Shown piece by piece: positions 8,427 to 17,151 of a stretch of DNA of 33,267 nt (the first letter of the stretch is position 1; each line of letters starts with the position of its first letter). The translations under genes were made by a program, and so were the position numbers. The DNA is from a virus. The notes beneath the pieces were generated by a model. The model did not search any database. It was not told the origin of the DNA and saw nothing but the letters and a program-made list of their open reading frames with translations. The DNA is taken from positions 1 to 33,267 of the IMG/VR virus record IMGVR_UViG_3300031351_000008. One strand, written 5' to 3'.

Positions 8427-9158
8427 TTACGGAATGTCTTGCCACATCTTGAGATAGCGAACGTAGGCTGGATTCGCACCGTCATCATCCCGTGTGCCAA
8501 AGTTTATAATCGCACACAAAGGAACATCGGCAACTGCGAGAGCTATGTATCCCACTTCTTTACGGTCTGCGTAAAGATAAGCGTTCCCACTGGCATCCAG
8601 TTTGACACGGAGGGTTCTCGATTCGTCATCTTCCCAATCTATCGCCGTGTCAACCGATTGCACAGTTCCGCCAGCAGACTGATTATTCACGCTTGCACAA
8701 TAGATACTCGATGTACCAAGGTCTGCGTCAATCACAAACCCAACGGCGTCAGTGGCAGCGTTATAGAGTGTGCCACCATCTGCATCAATCGTTGCAGCAG
8801 GACTTGTTTCGCTAACTGCATCAGAGAATCCGAAAAATATAATTGTTCCTGACACATCAGATAGCTTTAACCTAATCTCTATCTCAGGCTTTTGCGTAAT
8901 ATCGAATATCAGAGGGGTAGCGAAGTAGTAAATTACGTTATCGGTAGCACTTGTGGTAAGTGTCAGGCCGTTATAGCCTGCCCCTGTTAAAGCACTACCG
9001 GCAGCACCAGTGTAGTCATTGGTAGTATCAATCGCTTTCCCATTGAACCAATCCACTACGCACATGCGTTCAGTAGACGGGTTGCCTTTAATGTTGGTGG
9101 CAATCTCGGCTTGATTATCAAACACCAATTCACGCTCAACTCTTACTTGTTGACTCAT
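8427..9158 (-). CDS. Phage structural protein with lectin (LamG-like) beta-sandwich
   Basis: 243 residues from the ATG at 9158, which has GGGAGGAG at ideal spacing; an upstream in-frame start at 9200 adds 14 residues across that ribosome site and is unlikely. The run of strands (IYYFATPLIFD, PEIEIRLKLSDVSGTIIFFG, RTLRVKLDASGNAYLYADRK) is typical of concanavalin-like domains that bind carbohydrate or decorate capsids. Position next to the coat gene suggests a head decoration or fibre. Fold inferred by pattern only. Confidence 0.6.
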   Translation of the reverse strand: MSQQVRVERELVFDNQAEIATNIKGNPSTERMCVVDWFNGKAIDTTNDYTGAAGSALTGAGYNGLTLTTSATDNVIYYFATPLIFDITQKPEIEIRLKLSDVSGTIIFFGFSDAVSETSPAATIDADGGTLYNAATDAVGFVIDADLGTSSIYCASVNNQSAGGTVQSVDTAIDWEDDESRTLRVKLDASGNAYLYADRKEVGYIALAVADVPLCAIINFGTRDDDGANPAYVRYLKMWQDIP

Positions 9159-9224
9159 ATTTATTCTCCTCCCTTTATTTATTTGACGGTTTTGGAGCAC
9201 TCTTATTGAGCCACCGTCATTCTC

Positions 9225-9458
9225 CTAACCGACCTTCCAGGGTTTTATCTGCCTGGATGTGTAAGGGGCTGTCCCTTTGACAAACTTTCGCCGTGAGGGA
9301 TAACCGCCCTCGCCTTTCATTTTTATCATGGCGGGGAATGTCATCATTTTTACCATCAACCCACCACATTTAGGGCAGAGAGCGGTATTGTCCCCCACAT
9401 TTTGTATCTTTTCTATCTCAACTGCACACTCAGGACAGAAGTATTGATAGATTGGCAT
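9225..9458 (-). CDS. FmdB-family zinc-ribbon protein
   Basis: 77 residues. Begins MPIYQYFCPEC with a second pair CPKCGG at residues 28-33, so four cysteines (8, 11, 28, 31) form a zinc ribbon as in FmdB-type regulatory proteins. The rest is basic and aromatic (MIKMKGEGGYPSRRKF). In bacteria these small proteins are usually linked to regulation; in phage late operons they appear between head genes with unknown role. Here it starts two bases after the coat-protein stop, so it is made from the same message. Family call is good; role is not known. Confidence 0.75.
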   Translation of the reverse strand: MPIYQYFCPECAVEIEKIQNVGDNTALCPKCGGLMVKMMTFPAMIKMKGEGGYPSRRKFVKGTAPYTSRQIKPWKVG

Positions 9459-9460
9459 GA

Positions 9461-10324
9461 TTACGCCTTGCGTGTGTAGAAGCTGCGACCAAAGGTATCC
9501 CTTAGTTCGCCCACACCATAAATAACCTTGGTCTGGATGGTGATACGGTGATACTTGGGTTCGTCAATCTTTTGAGAATATGGGTTTGCTTGTATCACTG
9601 CACCTATCGCATCCTTGTGCATCATCACACCATAGTTACCTGTTCCGCTAGATACGGCAGTCAGGTTGTTGGTAATCTTCACTGGCATATTGTAGATGTC
9701 GCCAAACTTACCAGTAGCGACTACGGGATTTCTCACGTAATCATTCCTGATAAACTTGTCTATTTTCAGTAAGTCTGCCTTTGAAGATGGGTCAACGATA
9801 ATAGAACGGTTATCCTGGGGGACATCAGCCTCATCTAATCCCTCCATAAGGGTGATTATGATGTCATCAGTAAGGGCTTGCCCATCTGCACCGTAAACCG
9901 AATCATCTGATAAGGTTGAGAACAATGCCCCTAATGCAGTATCAACTGCCTTCACAACGGCGTAGCTTAACGACTCAGCAGCTTTGTTTAAGTAGCCAAC
10001 ATGGTCTTCAATGTTCGCCATCTCGGATATTTCTGCACTTGCACCTTTCCAGTTACTAACGGTTATGCTTGTGCCAGTAGTTGTAACATCACTCGCCGTT
10101 AATGCACTCCCAGGCGTAACATCACTTGCTGATGGTTCTGTGGTAATAGGGATATAAACCGTTGACCCTAATTTTAATTCCTTACGGTATTCGTGGTTGC
10201 ATGAATTGGTCACAACAAGATTGCTCTTTGCGAACTCAATTATGTTTTTGCTGAAAACCGTAGGTACCCAATACCTTGATATAAGTTGTGCAAGGGTTGG
10301 GTCAGTTCCAGTATTGTAAGCCAT
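9461..10324 (-). CDS. Major capsid protein (P22 coat-like)
   Basis: 287 residues, ATG at 10324 with GAGGAGG upstream. N-terminal helix and arm (AQLISRYWVPTVFSKNIIEF), then KLGSTVYIPITTE and an immunogenic-loop-like region (GTSITVSNWKGASAEISEMA). The following helix holds AVDTALGALF; the later DNRSIIVDPSSKADLLK and FGDIYNMPVKITNNL are the peptidase-free HK97-fold signature of P22-type and related coat proteins. It directly follows a scaffold-like gene, as expected: the scaffold guides assembly of this shell. No protease gene is seen nearby. Good confidence. Confidence 0.88.
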   Translation of the reverse strand: MAYNTGTDPTLAQLISRYWVPTVFSKNIIEFAKSNLVVTNSCNHEYRKELKLGSTVYIPITTEPSASDVTPGSALTASDVTTTGTSITVSNWKGASAEISEMANIEDHVGYLNKAAESLSYAVVKAVDTALGALFSTLSDDSVYGADGQALTDDIIITLMEGLDEADVPQDNRSIIVDPSSKADLLKIDKFIRNDYVRNPVVATGKFGDIYNMPVKITNNLTAVSSGTGNYGVMMHKDAIGAVIQANPYSQKIDEPKYHRITIQTKVIYGVGELRDTFGRSFYTRKA

Positions 10325-10334
10325 TTTTACCTCC

Positions 10335-11015
10335 TCATGTTATTCGTCCCTCCCGTAATGCTTCTTCGATTGCGTCTTTATTTTCCTTGTACTCTTTGGA
10401 AGACATATTAGCGATAGAGTCTGAAGTGAAATGTTTTCCACTTGAGGCATCGGAAAAGCCTTTGTCATAAACGGGAGTTTCTTTTTTGGTTTCTGGTTTC
10501 GGCTCGCCTGCTATCTCCCGTGCAAAATCTTCCAGCTCTTGTTTGTTTCGGACATCTGCTCTTTCTAGCACCTTTGCATTGACTCCAGTTCTAGCCGAAA
10601 TCTCTGCAATATCTATTGCCTTCTGTCGCAGACCCAAATTAATCTGTTCTCTTTTTACTGTTTCCTTCTCTTGCTCTACTTGCCTTTTGTCCTTTAAGAG
10701 TTGTCGTTTGGATTTAGCGTCTCTGAGCAATTCAGGGTCGTCTTTATAAGCTGTGTCTTGTATTCGGGAAATCTCAGAATCAAGCTCTTCGATTTGCTTT
10801 TGCAGGGCATCATTAGTTTGCCTGTGTATTTCAGCCTCTTGTTTGTAGGAATCTCTCTCCTGGTAAATTGGGGCGAGTCTCTTGTCTATCTCAGACTGAA
10901 TTCTGCGGTTAATGTCGTCCTGCTCTTTGGTTTCCGAAACCTCTGGCTTTCCTTCAGAAATGTCAGTTGAAGTTTCCTCCCCAGTTATCTCTGGTTGGTC
11001 TACTTTTGATTCCAT
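10335..11015 (-). CDS. Capsid scaffolding protein
   Basis: 226 residues, highly charged, helical and free of cysteine. Residues 35-135 are nearly continuous coiled coil (ERDSYKQEAEIHRQTNDALQ and RQLLKDKRQVEQEKETVK). The end is less charged with a basic tail (EALREGRIT) that could dock to the coat protein. Length, composition and position directly before the coat gene fit phage scaffolds, which fill the procapsid and leave when DNA enters. The ribosome site GGAGGTATAG is strong, but terminator-like hairpins lie just upstream of it, so expression may need read-through. Confidence 0.8.
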   Translation of the reverse strand: MESKVDQPEITGEETSTDISEGKPEVSETKEQDDINRRIQSEIDKRLAPIYQERDSYKQEAEIHRQTNDALQKQIEELDSEISRIQDTAYKDDPELLRDAKSKRQLLKDKRQVEQEKETVKREQINLGLRQKAIDIAEISARTGVNAKVLERADVRNKQELEDFAREIAGEPKPETKKETPVYDKGFSDASSGKHFTSDSIANMSSKEYKENKDAIEEALREGRIT

Positions 11016-11038
11016 CTATACCTCCTTTTAAAGCAAAA

Positions 11039-11054
11039 GCCAGTGAACACTGGC
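11039..11054. repeat. Perfect 16-bp palindrome upstream of the scaffold gene
   Basis: GCCAGTGAACACTGGC is a perfect palindrome, made of 7-base arms around AA. It lies between the terminator of the HNH unit and the scaffold ribosome site. It could be a hairpin in the mRNA or a DNA site for a dimeric protein. Confidence 0.5.
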
Positions 11055-11059
11055 CTTAA

Positions 11060-11086
11060 ATAGAAAAAACCCGAATTAACGGGCTT
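11060..11086 (-). terminator. Rho-independent terminator after the HNH gene
   Basis: On the minus strand CCCG-TTAATT-CGGG is followed by six T residues. The opposite strand also ends in a T-rich run, so it may work both ways. It closes the HNH and zinc-ribbon unit and lies upstream of the scaffold gene. Confidence 0.65.
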
Positions 11087-11132
11087 TCTTTTTACCGCTT
11101 TTCAAGGCAAGCGGTTTGCCTTTCGACCCTAT

Positions 11133-11606
11133 TTAATTGGTTTTTGCATAATTATGCAATGTGGTATGTTCACTAATAGTTAATAGCATTAGATTATCTA
11201 ATCTGTTATCATCCAAAATGCCATTTTTATGATGCACTACCTCCCAGGGCTGCAAATATCTACCTAAATGTTTAGCCACGACAAGCCGATGTTCCAGAAT
11301 ATAACCACTCTTAGTTGCCATGGGATAAAAGAAATCAGCTCTAGGTAAAAGTATCAAGGTATAACCATACCTTTTTATTCTTCCCCCCTTCCAATGGACA
11401 CCTTGAGAACCAAAACCATGATATTTCTCCAAATGCCCACTTTGCCTTTTCGATTTGCATGACCTACACCTTAATGTTGCAGGATTATTATTGGTTAATT
11501 GAACCCATCGTTCCTTGCCACAATCAATACAGGCATGCCAAATCCGTTTATAGTTTGCTTGATACCCAATCTCCCTTCCTCGTTTAACCTCACCCAATTC
11601 TGGCAT
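11133..11606 (-). CDS. HNH homing-type endonuclease with N-terminal zinc finger
   Basis: 157 residues. Two Cys pairs (26/29 and 47/50) form a zinc ribbon in the first third. The HNH_3-type nuclease core follows: GGRIKRYGYTLIL, then YILEHRLVVAKHLGR with conserved E-H-R, then WEVVHHKNGILDDNRLDNL, giving the His-His-Lys-Asn-Gly of the beta-beta-alpha metal site and the closing Asn. Proteins of this kind cut DNA and spread by homing in phages. The start overlaps the stop of the small zinc-ribbon gene as TAATG. Both lie between two structural genes and have their own promoter and terminator, as expected for an inserted unit. Confidence 0.88.
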   Translation of the reverse strand: MPELGEVKRGREIGYQANYKRIWHACIDCGKERWVQLTNNNPATLRCRSCKSKRQSGHLEKYHGFGSQGVHWKGGRIKRYGYTLILLPRADFFYPMATKSGYILEHRLVVAKHLGRYLQPWEVVHHKNGILDDNRLDNLMLLTISEHTTLHNYAKTN

Positions 11607-11734
11607 TACCTTCGTCTCCGTGGTTTATTCCAGTAAGGGGATTTACATTTAGGGCAAATGGTAATCTCTTCCTGTCGTGGTATCCATGTATGCCCACAGC
11701 GCTTGCAGGTCAATCTTGGTATTTTTAGCTTCAT
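11606..11734 (-). CDS. Small zinc-ribbon protein (paralogue of 26378-26509)
   Basis: 42 residues from the ATG at 11734. Pattern CKRCGHTWIPRQ ... CPKCKSPYWNKPRRRR: two CxxC pairs, Trp, then Ser-Pro-Tyr-Trp and a basic tail. Another ATG at 11746 would add four residues. The start at 11734 matches the N-terminus of the paralogue (MKLK against MKIK) and has TAAGGA just upstream, while the predicted transcript begins near 11746. The stop overlaps the HNH start. About half the residues are identical to the rightward copy at 26378-26509. Probably binds zinc and nucleic acid or a protein partner; role unknown. Confidence 0.75.
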   Translation of the reverse strand: MKLKIPRLTCKRCGHTWIPRQEEITICPKCKSPYWNKPRRRR

Positions 11735-11747
11735 ATCCTTACTCATT

Positions 11748-11776
11748 AGTATAACCGAAGTGTAAGGATTTGTCAA
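11748..11776 (-). promoter_or_regulatory. Sigma70-type promoter for the zinc-ribbon and HNH unit
   Basis: Minus strand: TTGACA (11776-11771), a 17-base spacer and TATACT (11753-11748). The -35 box is perfect and the -10 box has five of six consensus bases. The predicted RNA start falls near 11742-11746, leaving a very short leader before the ATG at 11734. Confidence 0.7.
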
Positions 11777-11785
11777 CCTTCGACC

Positions 11786-11813
11786 TTGACAAAAATTAAA
11801 TAAGTGTTATCAT
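11786..11813 (+). promoter_or_regulatory. Sigma70-type promoter for the 41-residue membrane protein
   Basis: TTGACA (11786-11791), 16-base spacer, TATCAT (11808-11813). It points right, back to back with the promoter of the zinc-ribbon unit, and ends about 20 bases before the small ORF starts. Confidence 0.6.
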
Positions 11814-11833
11814 GTTAATGAGGGAATGAGAAG

Positions 11834-11959
11834 ATGATGAAGTTTATTGATTGGGGATTTGATACTTTCGGGCCGTTCTTTCTAACGCTGCCCTTTTGGA
11901 TTTGGCTTTTAGCTGCCTATATTCATGCTAGGGTAACTAAGAAATCTACATTTTTCTAA
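11834..11959 (+). CDS. 41-residue membrane protein
   Basis: Reads MMKFIDWGFDTFGPFF, then one hydrophobic helix (LTLPFWIWLLAAYIHA) and a basic tail RVTKKS. A GAGGG sequence lies nine bases upstream and a consensus promoter precedes it. It is the only rightward gene in the late region, and its stop is two bases from the end of the convergent 1729-codon gene. One-helix phage proteins of this size with their own promoter are often accessory genes acting on the host membrane, e.g. superinfection exclusion; that role is only a guess. Confidence 0.6.
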   Translation: MMKFIDWGFDTFGPFFLTLPFWIWLLAAYIHARVTKKSTFF

Positions 11960-11961
11960 TT

Positions 11962-14900
11962 TTACTTTTCCCACCAGTATCCACCAGGTTGTTCTTCAGG
12001 TGGCTTTGCACTAGGTTGTTCTTTAGTTTCAGCTTCCTCCCCAAATATCTTCTCGTAGGCATTAATCCGCCTAATGTCAATATTATTTTCTTGAATCAAA
12101 CGCAACGCTATATTACGAGCTTCATCTGATTGTAAGGTTGATACTTTATTGGAAATGAATAATTTAGCATCAACTTCGGGATTTGCCTCTCGGTAGTCAT
12201 AGCGTGGTGAAGGTTGCTCATAATAAGCATTAAAATCTTTCTGCCAACCTTCCATTAACTCCCTGAAGGCTGAATCCCTCGTATATTCGCTGTAAATCAA
12301 TCTAAGCCAATCATCTGTTTCGCCTTGCAGGAAATCTATTATTCCTTGAATAGTTCGCTTGGGTTGTGCTACGGGCATTCCAAGTATATATCCTGCCATT
12401 TCAGGAATCTGTAGCTTAACTTTATCCCATTCCGCTTGATTGAGGTTATAAATAAAACTCTGAAGTTGCGAAAAAAGCTCAGTTGAAATTAAACCCTGCC
12501 CTTCAGACCATCCCTGAAATCCCGCAGAAAGCCATTGCCCGAATATGGGGAACCCAGACAACATTGTCCTTACAACATCATCTTTTGTCTTGTCTACAGC
12601 ATCCTCTTTATCTTTGTATAATCTAGCCCTTGTTATAATCCCTATCATAATAGAGGGGATAACGATTCCCAGCATTAGCTTCTTGACTAATTCCCCAAAA
12701 CCTTTTGCACCTGGCTTAGCCCCAAACTTCCCAAACATCTCAAACCTAGCCATATTCCAGTATTGGTTTAACTGATTAGTGAATATGGTCAGAACCTTCA
12801 TAAACTCGCCAGAACGATAGTATTCTGCTAAGTCCTTTACGCTAAAGAACGGTTGAGTTCGCCTGATAACCCGACTTGCATATTCGGCTGCTTCTTGTAT
12901 CTCGTTAGGATGGTTCCTCAAATATTCGTCAAATGCCCCTCGCCATAACGAATTAACAGCCAACTTATCCATGCTGGTTGTCAGGAGCATAAAGGCTTCC
13001 CTTGGAGCTAATTTCCTAGTAAGTTTCTTTTCCAAAGATGCTTTTAATCTGGCTTCAGCAATTTCCCTCTCCATTGTCCTAGCATATATTTGAGGGGATA
13101 ATTGCTTCATAAGTTGAGTGGTTTCTTTAGGATGAGATAGGAATGTCCCTAGTCCACGTAAAACAGGGATAACCCCTGCTTCTGACATCCCTGCAACAAA
13201 TGAGGGAAACTGTTTTAGGGCGGTAGTAAGATTTATGCCCAAAACTGCCGTTACCGCATTAACCCTCAAGGTTCTCATCATCTGTTCGGCATAATTAGTG
13301 GCTCTCAAGGGATTTACGTCAGCTACTTGTGTTATCCATTTATTTAGAACTTGATGTAAATGCCTTCCTTGCGTATTCTGTAAAGTGTATTTGAACTTGG
13401 GGTTTTGCATTATAAGCTGCAAATCGTTGATAATGGGTGCAAAGTTCTTATAATGAGCCGTCAATTCCAAGTGATTCCACCAGATTGACATAGCATCAAG
13501 GCTAACTGCCTGGATTGCTTCATGTGTTCTAGCACTAAGGAAACCCTTGGGTATCATTGATGATGCCCATTTAGCCATGAATTGCCGAGAGTCAGCCAAT
13601 GAGACAAGCTGCCACCAATCAATTTCGGGGTCTGCTCGCCAATCAATCTTTATAGGGAAATATTTTTCAACAAGTTCTAAATCCTTGCCTGTCATATACC
13701 TAAAGGTTTCAGCAACAGGTGTTCCAGATTGTGCAAAATAATCTTGCAGGAATGTAGCCGTAGCTTTTTCTTCAGGTGTTAAGCTATCTACAATCCGCTT
13801 TATTAAATCATCGCTAAACTTATTACCAACCCTTAGATGTCTTAAATTGTCTGGATTCAGGCTATGCAGGTAAACTCCTATTTTCTCGGCTGATGTTAGG
13901 ATAACTCCATCGAAATCCTCTTTAGTGGTAAATAATTTCCCGATATTAATGTTATTGTCTTTAGCGAATTGCAGGAATTTATCTTGCCATTCTATAACTT
14001 CACCCAATCTGGCACTCGTAGCCTCATTAACAGGCTTATAGAATGTGTCTTGCCACAATCCCTTATCTTCGTAGCCATCAAGCCTGTATAAAATCCGTTC
14101 CATGCGATAAGAACGAATCGTGAAGGCTTGTATTTTATCTATGAACTTAGCCCCAAACGGCTGTTTCAATGATTCCGAAGTAATAATTTTAGGAGGTTCA
14201 TCGGGAGGTTTTATAGAGTCAACAAGCTCGTTAATTCTTTGTTCAACAAAAGCATATCCCATATGGGATTTACGCTTCATGGCTTTAATGATATTCCGCC
14301 CTTGAGTTTCAGTTATAAATGCTGTCTTATCCATATATCTGTCAGTGGATAGTTTCAACATCCTTAAGATTGCATCATAATCAGCTTGATTTAATTTATC
14401 TTCGCCAATGAGAGCTTGCTTAACATCCTGTATTTCCTGTTCGGTTTTCGGGGTAATAACTTTCTTTTGCCCTATCGTAACAGGTCTGGCTCGTTGAACT
14501 GTTGCTAATACCTTATTGAGATTCTCATATCCAATATTGGTAAGATACCTAGAACCACTAACTTTCTTAAACAACTGGCGGTATTGCGTTTCAGAAATAC
14601 CTTTAATTTTAACGGTTGCCATAATAGACTGCCGTAGGTTCTTTTCCGATGGAACTAATTGCTGGCTAATCTCGTTTAGTTCTTTCCGTAAAGCAACCTT
14701 CGTAACTCCCTCTGGTAAGTTCTTGGCGGGTTCTGCTAACAGTGATTGAATCTCGGCTCGCCTAGTAATTAGGTTTGCTACTTCAGGAGCAACGCTAGAC
14801 GGGATTTCTTTAGGCTCAGTAAATATCAATCCTTCAACGGTAACTTCACCCTCTGGTATTACACCTGTTACTGTTTCAGCTTCGGCTAAGTTCAAAGCCT

Positions 14901-17151
14901 CTTGGTAAACGCTACGCATTTCTTGTAATTGATTCGCAGTAAATGGCTTGAGAGGACGAGGTAGTTCAGGATGCCTAGCCAACTTTATACCACGCCTGCC
15001 AGTCCTTCCCTGATAAGGCATTGCCCTGATACCTAAATCAGCTTCAACTTCCTCAAGGTATCTCCTTATCACTTGAGGAGTTTCACCAGCCACATCTCGC
15101 TGTGCTGTTAGTGTGGCTAATTCTTGTTGCAGTTTCGCACTATAAGGGTGAGCTTTTAATTGTGTGTTAATCTCGGCAATACGCGCCCCAATATCAGCTA
15201 GAATATTAGGGGCAACCTCTGGGGTAACAGGTGTAACCTTTGGAGTAACCCCTTCAGACACTCCAGCAACCACCTTCCCTGCCACAATATCCGTTAATCC
15301 AGTAACAAACGCCTGTGGTGTATTCTTGGCTATCAGGGCAGATATAGAAGTAGTTGTCAGTTCTTTACCACTTTGTACGGCAGCCACGATATTATCCATC
15401 GTTTGAGTTGTGGCTGCTATACCCTCATCTGCCGTGCTTGCAACGCCACTCCTAGCTGCTGCCTGTGCTTTAAGAACAGTAGCAGCCTGTTCAGTCATGT
15501 ATCGGTTATGAAAATTAAAGAGCTTATAAAGTATCTTTCCCTTCACGCTCAAAGAGGCATATTCTCTTTGCGTTGCTATTAACCTGATATATTTGGCATT
15601 GTTGTTAATATAAGTTTCAAGAGCTTTTCTTGTTCCTGTTGAAATTGCCTTCGCTGGCAATCGCAGGAGAGCACTTATCCCTTGCTCATATACCTCCACA
15701 GGTTTTAACACAACTCTACCAACTTGGGCAGCCGTGCCAGCAACGCCACCAGCCTGTGCTGCGGATTGTAAGGCTGTTCTAACTGCCCCAGCAGAAGGCA
15801 AAAGTGCCAATGTTAACATCGGGACTAGCCAATCCCCAATAAACTGCTCTCCCTTCGTATACCCTTCAAGACTCCATGAAGTAGTATATGCCCAGCTTGG
15901 AGTCGGCGGTGGAACCTTTTTATATTCTGCCAATTCCTCTTCGCTTACAGCCCCCATGGTAACTTCGCCTGTCTTTTTCTCCATCAAGTTATTGACATAC
16001 TCTTCTGGGTTCTCGATACCTTGACTTTTAGCCCATTCAACTAGCTGATTCTTATAGTCAGCCATCTGCTGTTCTTGTGGACTCATCCAATAATAGGGAT
16101 TAATACGAGGAATACCTTTCCATATAGAACTTAATACTGATTTTACCTTCTCCCCGAATCCTGCCTGTGCTTCTATAAACTCGCCAGTTTCAGGGTCAAT
16201 AGTCCCAACCGATTTAGAAGGGTCATCATCAGAGTAAACAGTATAATCAGGCATGACTTTGATGCCCTCCGCGATATAAACTCCCTCTTCAGGAATTTCT
16301 ATTGCACTAGTCGCTCCCTTTGCCTCAGCTCCCTCAAATGCTTCAGCAGGTACGAGTTCTTCCTTTGGGGCTGGTTCCTCATGCACCTCAGGAGATATTA
16401 CATCCCAACCTTCGGGGGATTGAGCAATAACTTCATTGGGTATAAGTCTCCCGTCATTGGCTCGTTGCTGTGCAATCCAAGTACCTGTGCCCTTATCGCC
16501 TATTACTGTTATTTCACCTGTCTTTATAACGGGCTTATCTACATCTGCAAAGTCCGCCCTAAACTGTTTAAGAGCCTTATCCCTGACAGTTCTCTCATTG
16601 TCAGAAATTATCTGCACAATTCCTCTTGTAGTTTCTACATCGTAGACATTTAATTTAGTCTCAGGGACTTTCTCTGGCTCTTTAGCTCTCGCCTCCCTTA
16701 GTTCCTCTTCTAACTTGTGGAGTCTTTCGTATGTAGGATGGTCTTTGGGGTATGTGTCTAGGATAGCCCTCTTTTCGGCAATCGTAATAGACGACATTCT
16801 TTGAACATCGTAAGAGGGTCTGTTGGGATACTTTTCTTCTAGCCTCTTTAATTCCTCAGCCCGTGCAGTATCTACAGACGACTTCCATTCACCTTCCTGT
16901 TGCTCAGCTAGAGTCTCCTGCTCGTTATACCAGTTTAATAAATCAGGGTCTTGAACTTCGGCTATCTTGTAACCAACCTTACTTTCCCCGAAATGTTCTT
17001 TCAGGAAGTTAGTCCGCCAACTGTTATATGCTGTTGTAACCTGATAACCCTGTTTCCCCTGTTCCTTTAACCCTGAAAGGAAATCGCCAACACCTGCGTC
17101 AATCTTCGGAGGCGGTTCTGCTACTTGAGTCTGTTTCTCCCACCAATACAT
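11962..17151 (-). CDS. Giant virion protein, probable internal or ejection protein
   Basis: 1729 residues, the largest gene in the window. The N-terminal 400 residues are charged and partly coiled. Around residue 445 is a hydrophobic amphipathic stretch (LVPMLTLALLPSAGAVRTAL), and near 1497 a clear membrane-like segment (GIVIPSIMIGIITRARLY). Long helical parts between contain TLTAQRDVAG and LNEISQQLVPSEKN. Residues of roughly 1190-1480 (MRTLRVNAVTAVLGINLTTA, VLTIFTNQLNQYWNMARFEM) resemble the C-terminal domains of phage 'large polyvalent' proteins; this is by eye. Both ends carry the same peptide, YWWEK. Such proteins usually ride inside the capsid and enter the host with the DNA. No peptidase or lysozyme motif was seen. 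Confidence 0.65.
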   Translation of the reverse strand: MYWWEKQTQVAEPPPKIDAGVGDFLSGLKEQGKQGYQVTTAYNSWRTNFLKEHFGESKVGYKIAEVQDPDLLNWYNEQETLAEQQEGEWKSSVDTARAEELKRLEEKYPNRPSYDVQRMSSITIAEKRAILDTYPKDHPTYERLHKLEEELREARAKEPEKVPETKLNVYDVETTRGIVQIISDNERTVRDKALKQFRADFADVDKPVIKTGEITVIGDKGTGTWIAQQRANDGRLIPNEVIAQSPEGWDVISPEVHEEPAPKEELVPAEAFEGAEAKGATSAIEIPEEGVYIAEGIKVMPDYTVYSDDDPSKSVGTIDPETGEFIEAQAGFGEKVKSVLSSIWKGIPRINPYYWMSPQEQQMADYKNQLVEWAKSQGIENPEEYVNNLMEKKTGEVTMGAVSEEELAEYKKVPPPTPSWAYTTSWSLEGYTKGEQFIGDWLVPMLTLALLPSAGAVRTALQSAAQAGGVAGTAAQVGRVVLKPVEVYEQGISALLRLPAKAISTGTRKALETYINNNAKYIRLIATQREYASLSVKGKILYKLFNFHNRYMTEQAATVLKAQAAARSGVASTADEGIAATTQTMDNIVAAVQSGKELTTTSISALIAKNTPQAFVTGLTDIVAGKVVAGVSEGVTPKVTPVTPEVAPNILADIGARIAEINTQLKAHPYSAKLQQELATLTAQRDVAGETPQVIRRYLEEVEADLGIRAMPYQGRTGRRGIKLARHPELPRPLKPFTANQLQEMRSVYQEALNLAEAETVTGVIPEGEVTVEGLIFTEPKEIPSSVAPEVANLITRRAEIQSLLAEPAKNLPEGVTKVALRKELNEISQQLVPSEKNLRQSIMATVKIKGISETQYRQLFKKVSGSRYLTNIGYENLNKVLATVQRARPVTIGQKKVITPKTEQEIQDVKQALIGEDKLNQADYDAILRMLKLSTDRYMDKTAFITETQGRNIIKAMKRKSHMGYAFVEQRINELVDSIKPPDEPPKIITSESLKQPFGAKFIDKIQAFTIRSYRMERILYRLDGYEDKGLWQDTFYKPVNEATSARLGEVIEWQDKFLQFAKDNNINIGKLFTTKEDFDGVILTSAEKIGVYLHSLNPDNLRHLRVGNKFSDDLIKRIVDSLTPEEKATATFLQDYFAQSGTPVAETFRYMTGKDLELVEKYFPIKIDWRADPEIDWWQLVSLADSRQFMAKWASSMIPKGFLSARTHEAIQAVSLDAMSIWWNHLELTAHYKNFAPIINDLQLIMQNPKFKYTLQNTQGRHLHQVLNKWITQVADVNPLRATNYAEQMMRTLRVNAVTAVLGINLTTALKQFPSFVAGMSEAGVIPVLRGLGTFLSHPKETTQLMKQLSPQIYARTMEREIAEARLKASLEKKLTRKLAPREAFMLLTTSMDKLAVNSLWRGAFDEYLRNHPNEIQEAAEYASRVIRRTQPFFSVKDLAEYYRSGEFMKVLTIFTNQLNQYWNMARFEMFGKFGAKPGAKGFGELVKKLMLGIVIPSIMIGIITRARLYKDKEDAVDKTKDDVVRTMLSGFPIFGQWLSAGFQGWSEGQGLISTELFSQLQSFIYNLNQAEWDKVKLQIPEMAGYILGMPVAQPKRTIQGIIDFLQGETDDWLRLIYSEYTRDSAFRELMEGWQKDFNAYYEQPSPRYDYREANPEVDAKLFISNKVSTLQSDEARNIALRLIQENNIDIRRINAYEKIFGEEAETKEQPSAKPPEEQPGGYWWEK

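Noticed and set aside
8439-8852. Rightward open frame opposite the LamG-like gene
   Set aside because: Antisense shadow of a gene with an excellent ribosome site.
16381-16653. Rightward open frame opposite the giant virion gene
   Set aside because: Composition is that of an antisense frame, with no start signals.
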